A stretch of DNA of 64,000 nucleotides from Sva-07 sp963743825 (lineage in GTDB: Bacteria; Actinomycetota; Acidimicrobiia; Acidimicrobiales; Ilumatobacteraceae). A program made the position numbers and the translations under genes. Shown piece after piece: positions 25,921 to 34,512 of this stretch. The stretch's first letter is position 1. Each line of letters opens with the position of its first letter. The stretch is taken from positions 1-64,000 of the forward strand of contig CAVURC010000002.1 in assembly GCA_963743825.1 (NCBI GenBank), in the 5' to 3' direction. The notes under the pieces are model-generated. The model did not search any database. It saw only the letters and a program-made list of their open reading frames with translations, and was not told the DNA's origin.

Positions 25921-26862
25921 TCAGGTGACGGGGAGGCCGCGGCGTTTGGCGGCGGCGAGGACGGCGCCCGGACGGCTCGGTGCCGTGAGGAACGACATCA
26001 GGTGGATGGCTCGACCGTTGGGTTCGTCCGGCGTGAACGCGAACACCGTCGTGACCGATTCGGTGGCCGCCACCTCGATGGCATGACCGCTCGCCGGCCC
26101 CGTCAGATCGGCGGCCTCGGTGTCGGCGGTTGCCAACCCGATGTGCGCGACCTGGCGGGTGCGCAGCGGGAACGTGTCGGCCAGCACCACAGGATCCCGC
26201 AACACGATCCCAGCGGGGACGAGGACGAACCATCGCTGCGACAAGCGATCCCAACGCGGCCCGAGGAACACCCCGCCGCCCACGGCGATTGCCGTGAGCG
26301 GGATGCCGACGATCCACTGCCCGCTCGCCAGCAGCAGCGGCCCCGCAACCAGTGCTGGGGCCCAGATCAGCCAGGTCACCAGCGCAGCGGTGCCGGCGGC
26401 CACGGGCATGCGCAGGGGGAACCGTTCCTCGTCGCCGTACGCCGAGGCCTGGACGAACTGGCGGCCGAACTCGGCTGCGGACACCGCCCCGAGGGTGACG
26501 ATCGCCGGGACACCCAGGCCGAGCAGATCGACGGCGGGCGCTCCGCCGATCGCGGCGGCGACGGTGGCGATCACGGCGAGCGGAACCCCCACACGGACGA
26601 CCGTCAACGATCGGACCGACGCGATCGCCAGTGCGAGTGCCACGACGCCCCACACCAACCATCCGCCGATCGCCGTCGTCCAGACCACTGCGGAACTCCG
26701 CCCGTCGACGGCCGCCTGCACCGCAGACCCGCCGACGACAGCGATCACGATCCAGCCGACCCTGGCGATCCACGGCATCGCCCGAGTCGCCGTGGCCATG
26801 ATCGCCGTCATGGTCGAGCCGTCGGCCGCGAGCTCGGAGCGTTGATCGGGTGTTGCCGGCAT
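25921..26862 (-). CDS. Conserved multi-spanning membrane protein of unknown function
   Basis: A 313-residue protein with about six hydrophobic segments in the N-terminal 190 residues (for example VGWIVIAVVGGSAVQAAV, AIGGWLVWGVVALALAIASV and VTWLIWAPALVAGPLLLA), then a soluble tail with PRWDRLSQRWFVLVPAGIVLRDPVVLADTFPLR and LTAPSRPGAVLAAAKRRGLPVT. The pattern membrane-domain then PH-like tail is shared with uncharacterised actinobacterial membrane proteins; no function can be claimed. Start at the ATG of MPATPDQ, 6 nt after a -10-like CAACAT. Confidence 0.75.
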   Translation of the reverse strand: MPATPDQRSELAADGSTMTAIMATATRAMPWIARVGWIVIAVVGGSAVQAAVDGRSSAVVWTTAIGGWLVWGVVALALAIASVRSLTVVRVGVPLAVIATVAAAIGGAPAVDLLGLGVPAIVTLGAVSAAEFGRQFVQASAYGDEERFPLRMPVAAGTAALVTWLIWAPALVAGPLLLASGQWIVGIPLTAIAVGGGVFLGPRWDRLSQRWFVLVPAGIVLRDPVVLADTFPLRTRQVAHIGLATADTEAADLTGPASGHAIEVAATESVTTVFAFTPDEPNGRAIHLMSFLTAPSRPGAVLAAAKRRGLPVT

Positions 26863-26963
26863 CTCCCCATGTTGCCGCGTAACTCACATGAACACGACGT
26901 GAACACCTCGACTCCCTCGATCGACAATTCGGCTGAGGTGCGCGTCGCGTGGGACGATGACGG

Positions 26964-26988
26964 ATCCCGGAATTCCACACGCCGGGAT
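26964..26988. promoter_or_regulatory. Short inverted repeat upstream of the MetE-like gene
   Basis: ATCCCGG/CCGGGAT with an 11-nt spacer, about 38 nt before the start codon. Could be an operator or a hairpin; nothing else in the 160-base gap 26863-27025 is recognisable apart from a TATCGA hexamer and a Shine-Dalgarno site. Confidence 0.3.
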
Positions 26989-27025
26989 GCCAGAGTTGTA
27001 TCGACGATCTGCGGGAGGTGACGAC

Positions 27026-28084
27026 ATGACCAGCATCGGACCAACGACTCCCGTTCGCGGGGTCATGTCATCGCCGTTCGCCGACGGTGCCCTCGTCGGG
27101 TGTGGCAGTCTCCCGCATCGAGATCCTGCCGCCGCGGCGGCGTTCGCGATCGGCGAATTCGACATCGCCACGATCCCGTCCCTCCCGGGTCGCTCGATCG
27201 TCGAAACCATGCTCGGGCAGGCAACGGTGGGCCTCGCCGGCCTCGGCATCGACGCATCGGGACTCGTCGCCATCGACGACCGCAACGCCCCTGGTGTCGC
27301 TTCGAGCGACGTCGCCAGCGGCGCACTGCTCGACACCGACGGCTTCGCCGGCTTCCGAGCGTTCCTCGACCTGGCGGGCAAGATCCGGCTCGACGGCGCC
27401 GCAGTGAAATGGCAGTTCGTCGGCCCGGTGACGCTCGGTGTGGCCTTGGAACGCGCCGGCCTCGATCGTCGAACAGCATTCGACCTTGCGTGCGCGATCG
27501 TGCGCTCGTCGTTGATCGAGTTGTCCGGCGCAGTCACCGCTGTCCTGCCGAACTCGCCGCAGATGGTCGTGCTCGACGAACCGTGGTTGGGTGAACTGAT
27601 GACGCCGGGGTTCCCGATTCCCCCCGACGAGGCGGTCGACCGGATGTCGAATGCGATGGCCGCGCTGCCCGCCACGACGCTCACCGGGATCCATTGCTGC
27701 GCACCGTGCGACGTGGCGACGCTGCTGGCGTCGGGCCCGGGCGTCATCTCGGTGCCGGTCTCGCCGGACCTGCTCGAGTGGGCGGGCTATCTGACTCGAT
27801 TCATCGACGATGGTGGCATCGTCGCGTGGGGCGTGGTGCCGACCGACGGACCCGTTCGGTCCCAGTCCGACCGGCCGTGGCGCGAACTCAGCGACCTGTG
27901 GTGCGGTCTCGTGCAACGGGGATGCGATCCGGTGCAGCTCCGTCGACGGAGTCTCGTGTCGCCGCAGTGCGGTCTCGCGTCGCACTCGGTCTCGGTGGCC
28001 CGTTCGATCGCCCGACTCACCGGCGAGGTCGGCAAACGCGTCAAGGACCAGTCGTCGGCAACCCGGTTCGCACTCGGCGCCTGA
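27026..28084 (+). CDS. MetE C-terminal-domain-like protein (cobalamin-independent methionine synthase family)
   Basis: A 352-residue protein resembling only the C-terminal catalytic domain of MetE, as in archaeal and core-type methionine synthases. The zinc-ligand region TGIHCCAPCD has H-x-C, and the third Cys lies in LVSPQCGLASHS, matching the NPDCGL of MetE. VKWQFVGPVTLGVAL corresponds to the K-x-x-x-x-GP-x-T motif, so the zinc and substrate residues appear kept. Whether it makes methionine or serves another thiol methylation is open. The ATG at 27026 has a very good GGGAGGTG Shine-Dalgarno. Confidence 0.8.
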   Translation: MTSIGPTTPVRGVMSSPFADGALVGCGSLPHRDPAAAAAFAIGEFDIATIPSLPGRSIVETMLGQATVGLAGLGIDASGLVAIDDRNAPGVASSDVASGALLDTDGFAGFRAFLDLAGKIRLDGAAVKWQFVGPVTLGVALERAGLDRRTAFDLACAIVRSSLIELSGAVTAVLPNSPQMVVLDEPWLGELMTPGFPIPPDEAVDRMSNAMAALPATTLTGIHCCAPCDVATLLASGPGVISVPVSPDLLEWAGYLTRFIDDGGIVAWGVVPTDGPVRSQSDRPWRELSDLWCGLVQRGCDPVQLRRRSLVSPQCGLASHSVSVARSIARLTGEVGKRVKDQSSATRFALGA

Positions 28085-28094
28085 CGTTCACGCG

Positions 28095-28114
28095 CGAATC
28101 GATCGAACGATTCG
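28095..28114. repeat. Short palindrome after the MetE-like gene
   Basis: CGAATCG/CGATTCG with a 6-nt spacer, 10 nt after the stop at 28084 and 20 nt before the ligA -10 box. Terminator or operator; no U tract. Confidence 0.3.
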
Positions 28115-28133
28115 ACTGCCGGGTGCGACGCCG

Positions 28134-28139
28134 TAACCT
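28134..28139 (+). promoter_or_regulatory. -10 box TAACCT for ligA
   Basis: TANNNT hexamer 9 nt before the ATG at 28149. Confidence 0.5.
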
Positions 28140-28148
28140 CACCGGACG

Positions 28149-30224
28149 ATGACTGCGAACGATTCGTCGAGCGACAGCGATCCTGCGTCGCGAGTCGAGG
28201 CGCTGCGCGCGGAGATCGCCCACCACAACGAGCGGTATCACACGCTGGACGATCCCGAGATCAGCGACGCCGACTACGACGCGCTCGTTCGCGAGTTGCG
28301 CCGGATCGAGGCCGACCATCCGGAATTGGAGGACAGCACCTCGCCGACGAATCAGGTCGGTGGAGCGATCAGCGCAACCTTCTCGTCGGTCGTCCACCGG
28401 GTGCCGATGATGAGCCTCGACAACGCGATGGACGGTGACGAACTGCGGGCGTGGGCCGATCGTGTCGTCAAGGGGCTCGACGGTGAGGTCCCGACGTTCG
28501 TGTGCGAATTGAAGTTCGACGGCCTCGCGATCAGCCTGCGCTACGAGGACGGGCAGTTCGTCCAGGCGGCGACGCGAGGCGATGGTCGGGTCGGCGAGGA
28601 TGTCACGGCCAACGTGGCGACGATCGCCGACGTTCCTGCGCGACTCGTCGCCGGCGACGGCGTCGACGCCGTCCCGTCGGTGTTCGAGTTGCGCGGTGAG
28701 GTCTACATGACCCGTTCGAGCTTCGAGCAGCTCAACGAGCGCGCGATGGCGGCCGGCGAGAAGGCGTTCGTCAATCCGAGGAACTCGGCGGCAGGCAGCC
28801 TGCGACAGAAGGACCCCGCCATGACGGCGAGCCGCAACCTGTCGTTCTGGGGGTACCAGCTCGGCGAGGTGGTCGGCGGCCCTGACTTCACGAGTCATGT
28901 CGCGGCCCTCGAGTTCGCCGCGGGACTTGGATTTCCCGTCAACGACCACCTGCGGTCGTTCTCGACGATCGACGAGGTGATCGCACACTGCGCGTACTGG
29001 CAGGAGCATCGCCACGACCTCGACTACGAGATCGACGGCGTGGTCGTGAAGGTCGACGATGCGGGCCAGCGAGACCGTCTCGGCGTCACCTCACGAGCCC
29101 CGCGCTGGGCGATCGCGTTCAAGTTCCCGCCCGAGGAACGCACGACGACACTGCTGGACATCATGGTCTCGGTCGGGCGTACCGGTCGCGCGACACCGTT
29201 CGCCGTGCTCGAGCCGGTGTTCGTCGGCGGGTCGACCGTCGCCATGGCGACGCTGCACAACCAGGACCAGGTGGCGCTCAAGGATGTGCGGCCCGGCGAC
29301 ACGGTGGTGGTGCGCAAGGCCGGCGACGTGATTCCCGAAGTCGTTGGCCCGGTGCTGTCGCTGCGCCCCGCCGACAGCGAACCGTGGGTGTTCCCCACGC
29401 ACTGCCCGCGGTGCGGCACTGCGTTGGTGCGCCCCGAAGGCGAGTCCGACACCCGCTGCGTCGCTCCCGACTGTCCGGCCCAGCGCGATCAGAAGATCGC
29501 CTACTTTGCGTCGCGCGGAGCGATGGACATCGAGGGCCTCGGCGAGCAGATGGTCGAGAAGCTCACCGCCGCCCATCTGGTCCACGATCCCGCCGATCTC
29601 TACGGACTGACCGTCGAGCAGCTGGTGTCGCTCGACCGTGTCGGGCCGACGAGTGCGCAGAATCTCGTCGACGAGATCGAGAAGTCGAAGACGCGGCCCC
29701 TGCCGAAGCTGTTGACGGCGCTCGGCGTTCGCCATCTCGGACCGGCTGCGTCGCTCGCGCTCACCAACGCCTTCCACACCCTCGATGCGATCATGTCGAA
29801 GTCGGAGGAGGAACTCGCCGCCGTCGAAGGTGTGGGCGGGGTGATCGCCGACACGATCGTGTCGTGGTTCGCGCAGGACGTCAATCGGGCGTACATCGAA
29901 CGTCTCCGCAGCGCCGGTGTCAGCTTCGGCGATCCCGGCGCGGCGGAGGCTGCCGAGGCGGCACGTGCAGCTACTCCCCAGACACTGGAGGGCAAGGCGG
30001 TCGTGGTCACCGGCACGCTCGCCGGCTACAACCGTGAGGCCGCCGAGGAGGCCATCACGTCTCGCGGTGGCAAGAGCCCGGGCAGCGTGAGCAAGAAGAC
30101 GCTCGCGCTCGTGGTGGGTGACTCGCCAGGTGCGAGCAAGTTGACGAAGGCGGAATCGCTCGGCGTGCCGATCCTCGACGAAGCAGGCTTCGAGCACCTT
30201 CTCGCCACGGGCGAACTCCCGTGA
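28149..30224 (+). CDS. ligA: NAD+-dependent DNA ligase LigA
   Basis: Seals nicks in duplex DNA during replication and repair using NAD+. The 691-residue protein has the Ia-domain tyrosines (HNERYHTLDDPEISDADYDALV), the adenylated Lys in CELKFDGLAISLRYEDG, VNPRNSAAGSLRQKD, the OB fold RKAGDVIPEV, the four-Cys zinc finger (CPRCGTAL and CVAPDCPAQ), HhH repeats (VGPTSAQNL, VGGVIADTIV) and a C-terminal BRCT domain (EGKAVVVTGTLAGYNREAAEEAITSRGGK), in the normal order. The enzyme should be complete and active. Leaderless-type start. Confidence 0.98.
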   Translation: MTANDSSSDSDPASRVEALRAEIAHHNERYHTLDDPEISDADYDALVRELRRIEADHPELEDSTSPTNQVGGAISATFSSVVHRVPMMSLDNAMDGDELRAWADRVVKGLDGEVPTFVCELKFDGLAISLRYEDGQFVQAATRGDGRVGEDVTANVATIADVPARLVAGDGVDAVPSVFELRGEVYMTRSSFEQLNERAMAAGEKAFVNPRNSAAGSLRQKDPAMTASRNLSFWGYQLGEVVGGPDFTSHVAALEFAAGLGFPVNDHLRSFSTIDEVIAHCAYWQEHRHDLDYEIDGVVVKVDDAGQRDRLGVTSRAPRWAIAFKFPPEERTTTLLDIMVSVGRTGRATPFAVLEPVFVGGSTVAMATLHNQDQVALKDVRPGDTVVVRKAGDVIPEVVGPVLSLRPADSEPWVFPTHCPRCGTALVRPEGESDTRCVAPDCPAQRDQKIAYFASRGAMDIEGLGEQMVEKLTAAHLVHDPADLYGLTVEQLVSLDRVGPTSAQNLVDEIEKSKTRPLPKLLTALGVRHLGPAASLALTNAFHTLDAIMSKSEEELAAVEGVGGVIADTIVSWFAQDVNRAYIERLRSAGVSFGDPGAAEAAEAARAATPQTLEGKAVVVTGTLAGYNREAAEEAITSRGGKSPGSVSKKTLALVVGDSPGASKLTKAESLGVPILDEAGFEHLLATGELP

Positions 30225-30249
30225 CCGTGACCCGTGGCCGTGACCGGCG

Positions 30250-30834
30250 TCAGATGACCTCGAACGTCCAGCTGTAGGAGCTGGCCTGGTCGGGGCCCTC
30301 CTCGACCTTCCAGAAGTAGACGGTGGCCTCGTGCGTGCCCTCGGTGAACGTCTCGATGAGGGCGCCTTCGACGGGTTGGAACGAGATGACGGCGTTACCA
30401 GGGTCGAACACGGCGGTGGTCGGCACGTCGATCTGCTGTCCGGGTTGGGCCTGCACATTGGGGTCGACGTCCGACTGGCCGATCACGGTGGTGGGGAGTT
30501 CGATGCCGTCGACCACGAGTCGGGCCTCGTAGCCGGCGACGAGATCGACGATGATCTGGTCTTGGCGGAGCACCTGGACGGCGTTTTCCACGGGCTGCAC
30601 CGACTCGATCGCCTCGGGCCGATCGATGCCGTCGGTTCCGGTCATCGCCGAGGTCAGACCGAAGATGATCAGCGCCAACCCGCATGCGATCACCAGGCTG
30701 GCGATGAACAATCCTCGATCGAAACGGCGTTTCGGGCGTGGCTCGGTGTCGGCCGGCTCGACGTCGAGCTGCTGCTCGACCGCAGTGTCGTGTACTTCGA
30801 GGTCGTTGACGGCGACGTCGTGTTGATCACTCAC
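30250..30834 (-). CDS. Single-pass membrane protein of unknown function
   Basis: A 194-residue protein. An acidic cytoplasmic N-terminus (about 45 residues, ending in KRRFDRG) precedes one membrane segment FIASLVIACGLALIIFGL, then an extracytoplasmic beta-rich domain with DLVAGYEARLVVDGIELPTT and AVISFQPVEGALIETFTEGTHEATVYFWK. The positive-inside rule gives N-in. It is divergent from the PASTA pseudokinase gene, 56 bp apart, and its extracytoplasmic domain could belong to the same cell-envelope sensing system; that is inference. GTG at 30834 sits right next to a GGAGGA site. Confidence 0.7.
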   Translation of the reverse strand: MSDQHDVAVNDLEVHDTAVEQQLDVEPADTEPRPKRRFDRGLFIASLVIACGLALIIFGLTSAMTGTDGIDRPEAIESVQPVENAVQVLRQDQIIVDLVAGYEARLVVDGIELPTTVIGQSDVDPNVQAQPGQQIDVPTTAVFDPGNAVISFQPVEGALIETFTEGTHEATVYFWKVEEGPDQASSYSWTFEVI

Positions 30835-30875
30835 TCCTCCATGATGCCTGCCGCCAGCGCCAGATGCGCAGGCGG

Positions 30876-30881
30876 TAGCGT
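30876..30881 (+). promoter_or_regulatory. -10 box TAGCGT for the pseudokinase gene
   Basis: TANNNT hexamer 9 nt before the GTG at 30891. Confidence 0.5.
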
Positions 30882-30890
30882 TTCGAGGCT

Positions 30891-33125
30891 GTGAACGACG
30901 AGATGCCGGAACCCGACGACATGCCGGAACCAACCGAGACGGGCGGTGACCGTCTCGTCGGCCGGGTGGTCGCTGATCGTTACCGCATCGAGAATGTGGT
31001 GTCCTCCGGTGCGAATACGGTCATCGCCGAGGCCATCGATGTCACCCACGACGTCCCGGTCACGCTGAAGATCGTCCGGCCGGAACGGGCGCTGCATGCT
31101 GCGTTCCGCGACGACTTCCGGCGGCAGGTCGAGATTGCGATGTCGTTGTCGCATCCCAACATCGCCAAGGTCCTCGACTGGGGCGAGGTCGAGCTGTACG
31201 GCGAGACCACGGTGTTCTGGGTGGTCGAGTACCTCGGCGGCGGCAGCCTGCGCGATCTGTTCGACCGGGGCCGTCTCCTCGAGCCGTCGCAGGCGCTCGT
31301 GGTCGGGCTCGAAGCCTGCCGGGCGCTCGACGCTGCGCACTCCAGCGGCGTCATCCACACCGAACTGACTCCGTCGAAGCTGGTGTTCGGCGACGATGCC
31401 CGCCTCCGGATCGTCGACTTCGCGATGGCCGGACTGCTCGGCGCCGAATCGTGGGAGGAGCCGGCCACGCTTGCCACGCATGTCGCCCGTTACGCGTCGC
31501 CCGAACAGGCCCTCCGCCTCGAGGTCGACGACAAGACCGACGTGTACGCACTGTCGCTGTGCCTCATCGAGGCGATCACGGGCAAGGTGCCCTTCGCCGG
31601 TGACTCGACGGTGTCCACCCTGTCGGGACGCGTCGGCAAGCTGATGCCGGTCACGGCCGACATGGGCTCGCTCGCAGCGGTGCTCGAACGTGCCGGACGT
31701 CCGGAGGGCGAAGACCGCTGGACGGCCGCCGAGTTCGGAAGTGCCCTGGTGCAAGCGGCCGAGACGCTGCCGCGACCCGAACCGATTCCGATCATGGCGT
31801 CGAGTCTGTTCGGCGCCTCGATGCTCCAGCGCCGAGCGGATCGCGATGCGCAGACGCTGGAGGCGGAGCCGGCGGTCACCGTCGACACACCGGTCGAGGT
31901 CGAGCCACCTGCCGACGACTCGACCGACAGCACCGGCGACGAATCTCCGATGGATGCTCCCACGGTCGAGGCGGCGGCACCGCTGGTCGTGCTGACCGAC
32001 ATCGCCGACCGATCTGCCGACGACACGACCGTCGATGCCACGACGGTCGCTGCCGCGCCCGACGGCGTGGCCGTGTCAGCCCCGACCGAGCGGCTGCCGG
32101 CCGCGGCGGCTGCCGAGGCAGCAGTTGCCACCACACCGCCGACCACCCAGATGGACGTGATCGATCCGACGACACCCGGAACGATCTACGACGACGAGCG
32201 ACATGCGCGCCCGTGGGGCAGGTACATCGCCATCGGTCTGCTCGTGGTGGCGGGCATCGTCGCAGTGGGCGTGGCCGGGTTCCTGCTCCTGCGTACCAAG
32301 TCCTACGAGGTGCCCGACCTGGTCGGGGTCGACGAGGCCGTTGCGCTCAATGAGGTGTCGGGAAACGCCTGGGTCATCGAGACGAACCGTGAACGCAGCG
32401 ACGAGGTGCCCGAAGTCGACCATGTGGTGCGAACGATCCCGGCCGCCGGCGAGATGCTCGACGAGGGTGCGACGTTCGTGATCTACGTCAGTGACGGCCC
32501 TGAACTCCGCACGATCCCCGAGCTCGCGGGCATGGCCCTCGCCGATGCGCAGGCTGCGCTCACCGAACTGCGGCTCGTCGTCGTCGAAGCGACGCCCGAG
32601 TTCTCCGAGGATGTCCCTGCCGGGTCGATCATCGGTTGGCAGGTCCAGGAGAACCCGTCGCTGGTCGCCGGCGCGCAGGTGCTCCCCGACACGGTCATCG
32701 AGGTGACCGTGTCGCTCGGTCCGGCCCCGCGCCCTGCACCCGACCTCACGAACCTCACGCTCGACGAGGCAACTGCCAGCCTTGCCGGGGTCCAACTGGT
32801 GATCGCGCGTGGCGAGGACGAGTTCAGCACCACGATCGAGGCAGGCCGTGTCGTCACGCAGGACCCGCCGCCGACCACGCCGGTCGAACGCGGGGGCACG
32901 GTCACGGTGCGGATCTCCAAGGGGCCCGACCTCGTGGCGTTCCCCGACCTGGCCGGCCAGTTGTATCCGCAGGCGCAGGAGTCACTCACCGCCGCCGGCT
33001 ACGTCGTGAACAGTCTGCTGGGCACGACCGAGGGCACCTTCGTGTCGGCCTCGATCGACGGCGCCGAAGTCCAAGCCGGAGCCACGTTCCCCCGCGGCAC
33101 CGGCGTCGATCTCATCTTCCTCTGA
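30891..33125 (+). CDS. PASTA-domain receptor with a Ser/Thr kinase-like domain, predicted pseudokinase
   Basis: A 744-residue PknB-like receptor: kinase-like domain (residues about 30-290), acidic linker, one membrane segment (about 441-466) and four extracellular PASTA repeats (starting YEVPDLVG, LRTIPELAG, RPAPDLTN and LVAFPDLAG). PASTA repeats bind peptidoglycan fragments in active relatives. The kinase part has lost key residues: the Gly loop reads SSGANTV, HRD is HTE (156-158), the metal Asn is Lys163, and DFG is DFA (176-178). Lys60 of the VTLK strand and an alpha-C Glu81 remain. It therefore probably binds nucleotide weakly or not at all and acts as a scaffold or sensor. No other kinase gene is in the window. 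Confidence 0.88.
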   Translation: MNDEMPEPDDMPEPTETGGDRLVGRVVADRYRIENVVSSGANTVIAEAIDVTHDVPVTLKIVRPERALHAAFRDDFRRQVEIAMSLSHPNIAKVLDWGEVELYGETTVFWVVEYLGGGSLRDLFDRGRLLEPSQALVVGLEACRALDAAHSSGVIHTELTPSKLVFGDDARLRIVDFAMAGLLGAESWEEPATLATHVARYASPEQALRLEVDDKTDVYALSLCLIEAITGKVPFAGDSTVSTLSGRVGKLMPVTADMGSLAAVLERAGRPEGEDRWTAAEFGSALVQAAETLPRPEPIPIMASSLFGASMLQRRADRDAQTLEAEPAVTVDTPVEVEPPADDSTDSTGDESPMDAPTVEAAAPLVVLTDIADRSADDTTVDATTVAAAPDGVAVSAPTERLPAAAAAEAAVATTPPTTQMDVIDPTTPGTIYDDERHARPWGRYIAIGLLVVAGIVAVGVAGFLLLRTKSYEVPDLVGVDEAVALNEVSGNAWVIETNRERSDEVPEVDHVVRTIPAAGEMLDEGATFVIYVSDGPELRTIPELAGMALADAQAALTELRLVVVEATPEFSEDVPAGSIIGWQVQENPSLVAGAQVLPDTVIEVTVSLGPAPRPAPDLTNLTLDEATASLAGVQLVIARGEDEFSTTIEAGRVVTQDPPPTTPVERGGTVTVRISKGPDLVAFPDLAGQLYPQAQESLTAAGYVVNSLLGTTEGTFVSASIDGAEVQAGATFPRGTGVDLIFL

Positions 33126-33189
33126 GCGGTACCGGTTGGTCGCGTGCTCGGCTCCGACCGCGCTCGCCCGTTCGTGGAACAATCGGTCG

Positions 33190-34377
33190 ATGCCACACCT
33201 CCAACCGCTCGATCACCCGCTTCGCTTCGGGATCTTCCTGCCACCGATGCACAAGACCGGTGTCAACCCGACGCTGGCGATGCACCGCGACCTCGAACTC
33301 ATGGAGCACCTCGACTCGCTGGGGTATGCCGAGGCGTGGATCGGCGAACATCACTCCGCGGGATCCGAGTTGATCGCCAGCCCCGAGGTGTTCATCGCGG
33401 CGGCCGCCGAGCGCACGAAGCACATCAAGCTCGGCACCGGTGTGAACTCGCTGCCGTATCACCATCCGTTCATCCTCGCCGACCGCATCGTGATGCTCGA
33501 CCATCTCACCCGGGGGCGGATGATGTTCGGCGCCGGGCCCGGTCAGCTGACGTCAGACGCGATGATGCTCGGCATCGATCCGATGAAACAGCGGCCGCGC
33601 ATGGAGGAATCGCTCGACGTGATGATGCGGCTGTTCGCCGGCGAGACGGTCACGGAGAAGACCGAGTGGTTCACCTGCGATCAAGCGGTGCTCCAGATGC
33701 GTCCGTACAGCAACTTCGACATCGCGGTGGCGTCCACCATGTCGCCGTCGGGTTCCAAACTCGCCGGCCGTTACGGCACCGGGCTGCTGTCGATCGCCGC
33801 CACCGAACCCGCTGCATTCGGAGTGCTCGACTACAACTTCACGGTCTGGAACGAGGAGGCAGCCCGTCACGGCCACGTGGCCGACCGCTCGAAGTGGCGC
33901 CTGATGGGCCCGATGCACATCGCCCCCACGCTGGAGGAGGCCAAGGAGAACTGCCGCTACGGGCTCCAGTGGGTGTTCGAATATCTGAGCCACATCATCC
34001 CGATGGGCGATCCCAACGATCCGCCTCCGCCATCGGACTACGACGACTTCGTCGACTTCGCGAACGAAACGGGCCGCATGGTGATCGGTACGCCTGAGAT
34101 GGCCATCGAGCAGATCTCGCGTCTGCAGGAGAAGACCGGCGGGTTCGGTGCCTACCTGTTCCTCGGCGCCGACCTCGCCAATTGGCAGGCCACCAAGGAC
34201 AGCTACGAGCTCTTTGCGTACGAGGTGATGCCCCACTTCACCGGTCAGGCCGCCCCGGTGCAGGCGAGCTACGACCACGTGGTCGGTGCCGGCTCCAAGT
34301 GGGTCGATGCCACCCTCGGAGCCCAGCTCACCGCCATCGCCGACTACGAAACCGAACGAGCCGCCCGAGCCGAGTGA
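33190..34377 (+). CDS. LLM-class flavin-dependent monooxygenase
   Basis: A 395-residue bacterial-luciferase-fold flavoprotein. Diagnostic stretches are LRFGIFLPPMHKTGVNP, DSLGYAEAWIGEHHSAGSELIASPEVFIAAAAERT and IKLGTGVNSLPYHHPFILADRIVMLDHLTRGRMMFGAGPG, and later RPRMEESLDVMMRLFAGETVT. Size and the EHHSAG motif resemble limonene monooxygenase-like and alkane-type enzymes that use FMNH2 supplied by a reductase; no reductase is adjacent. Start at the ATG of MPHLQPL, 6 nt after a -10-like AACAAT. Confidence 0.87.
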   Translation: MPHLQPLDHPLRFGIFLPPMHKTGVNPTLAMHRDLELMEHLDSLGYAEAWIGEHHSAGSELIASPEVFIAAAAERTKHIKLGTGVNSLPYHHPFILADRIVMLDHLTRGRMMFGAGPGQLTSDAMMLGIDPMKQRPRMEESLDVMMRLFAGETVTEKTEWFTCDQAVLQMRPYSNFDIAVASTMSPSGSKLAGRYGTGLLSIAATEPAAFGVLDYNFTVWNEEAARHGHVADRSKWRLMGPMHIAPTLEEAKENCRYGLQWVFEYLSHIIPMGDPNDPPPPSDYDDFVDFANETGRMVIGTPEMAIEQISRLQEKTGGFGAYLFLGADLANWQATKDSYELFAYEVMPHFTGQAAPVQASYDHVVGAGSKWVDATLGAQLTAIADYETERAARAE

Positions 34378-34454
34378 CGCGTCACGAGCGTCGGTGCGCT
34401 CCGCTGATTTCTCGCCGGACTGTGGGGGAATCGACTCGGATGCTCGCCGATCGC

Positions 34455-34460
34455 TACGGT
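34455..34460 (+). promoter_or_regulatory. -10 box TACGGT for the SDR gene at 34513 (leadered)
   Basis: TANNNT hexamer 52 nt before the ATG. The predicted leader carries AAGGAG 7 nt before the start. Confidence 0.45.
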
Positions 34461-34512
34461 TCCGGGACTGTGCTCGGCACCCTGCCGGCACGAGGTCGAC
34501 AAGGAGCCGCTC

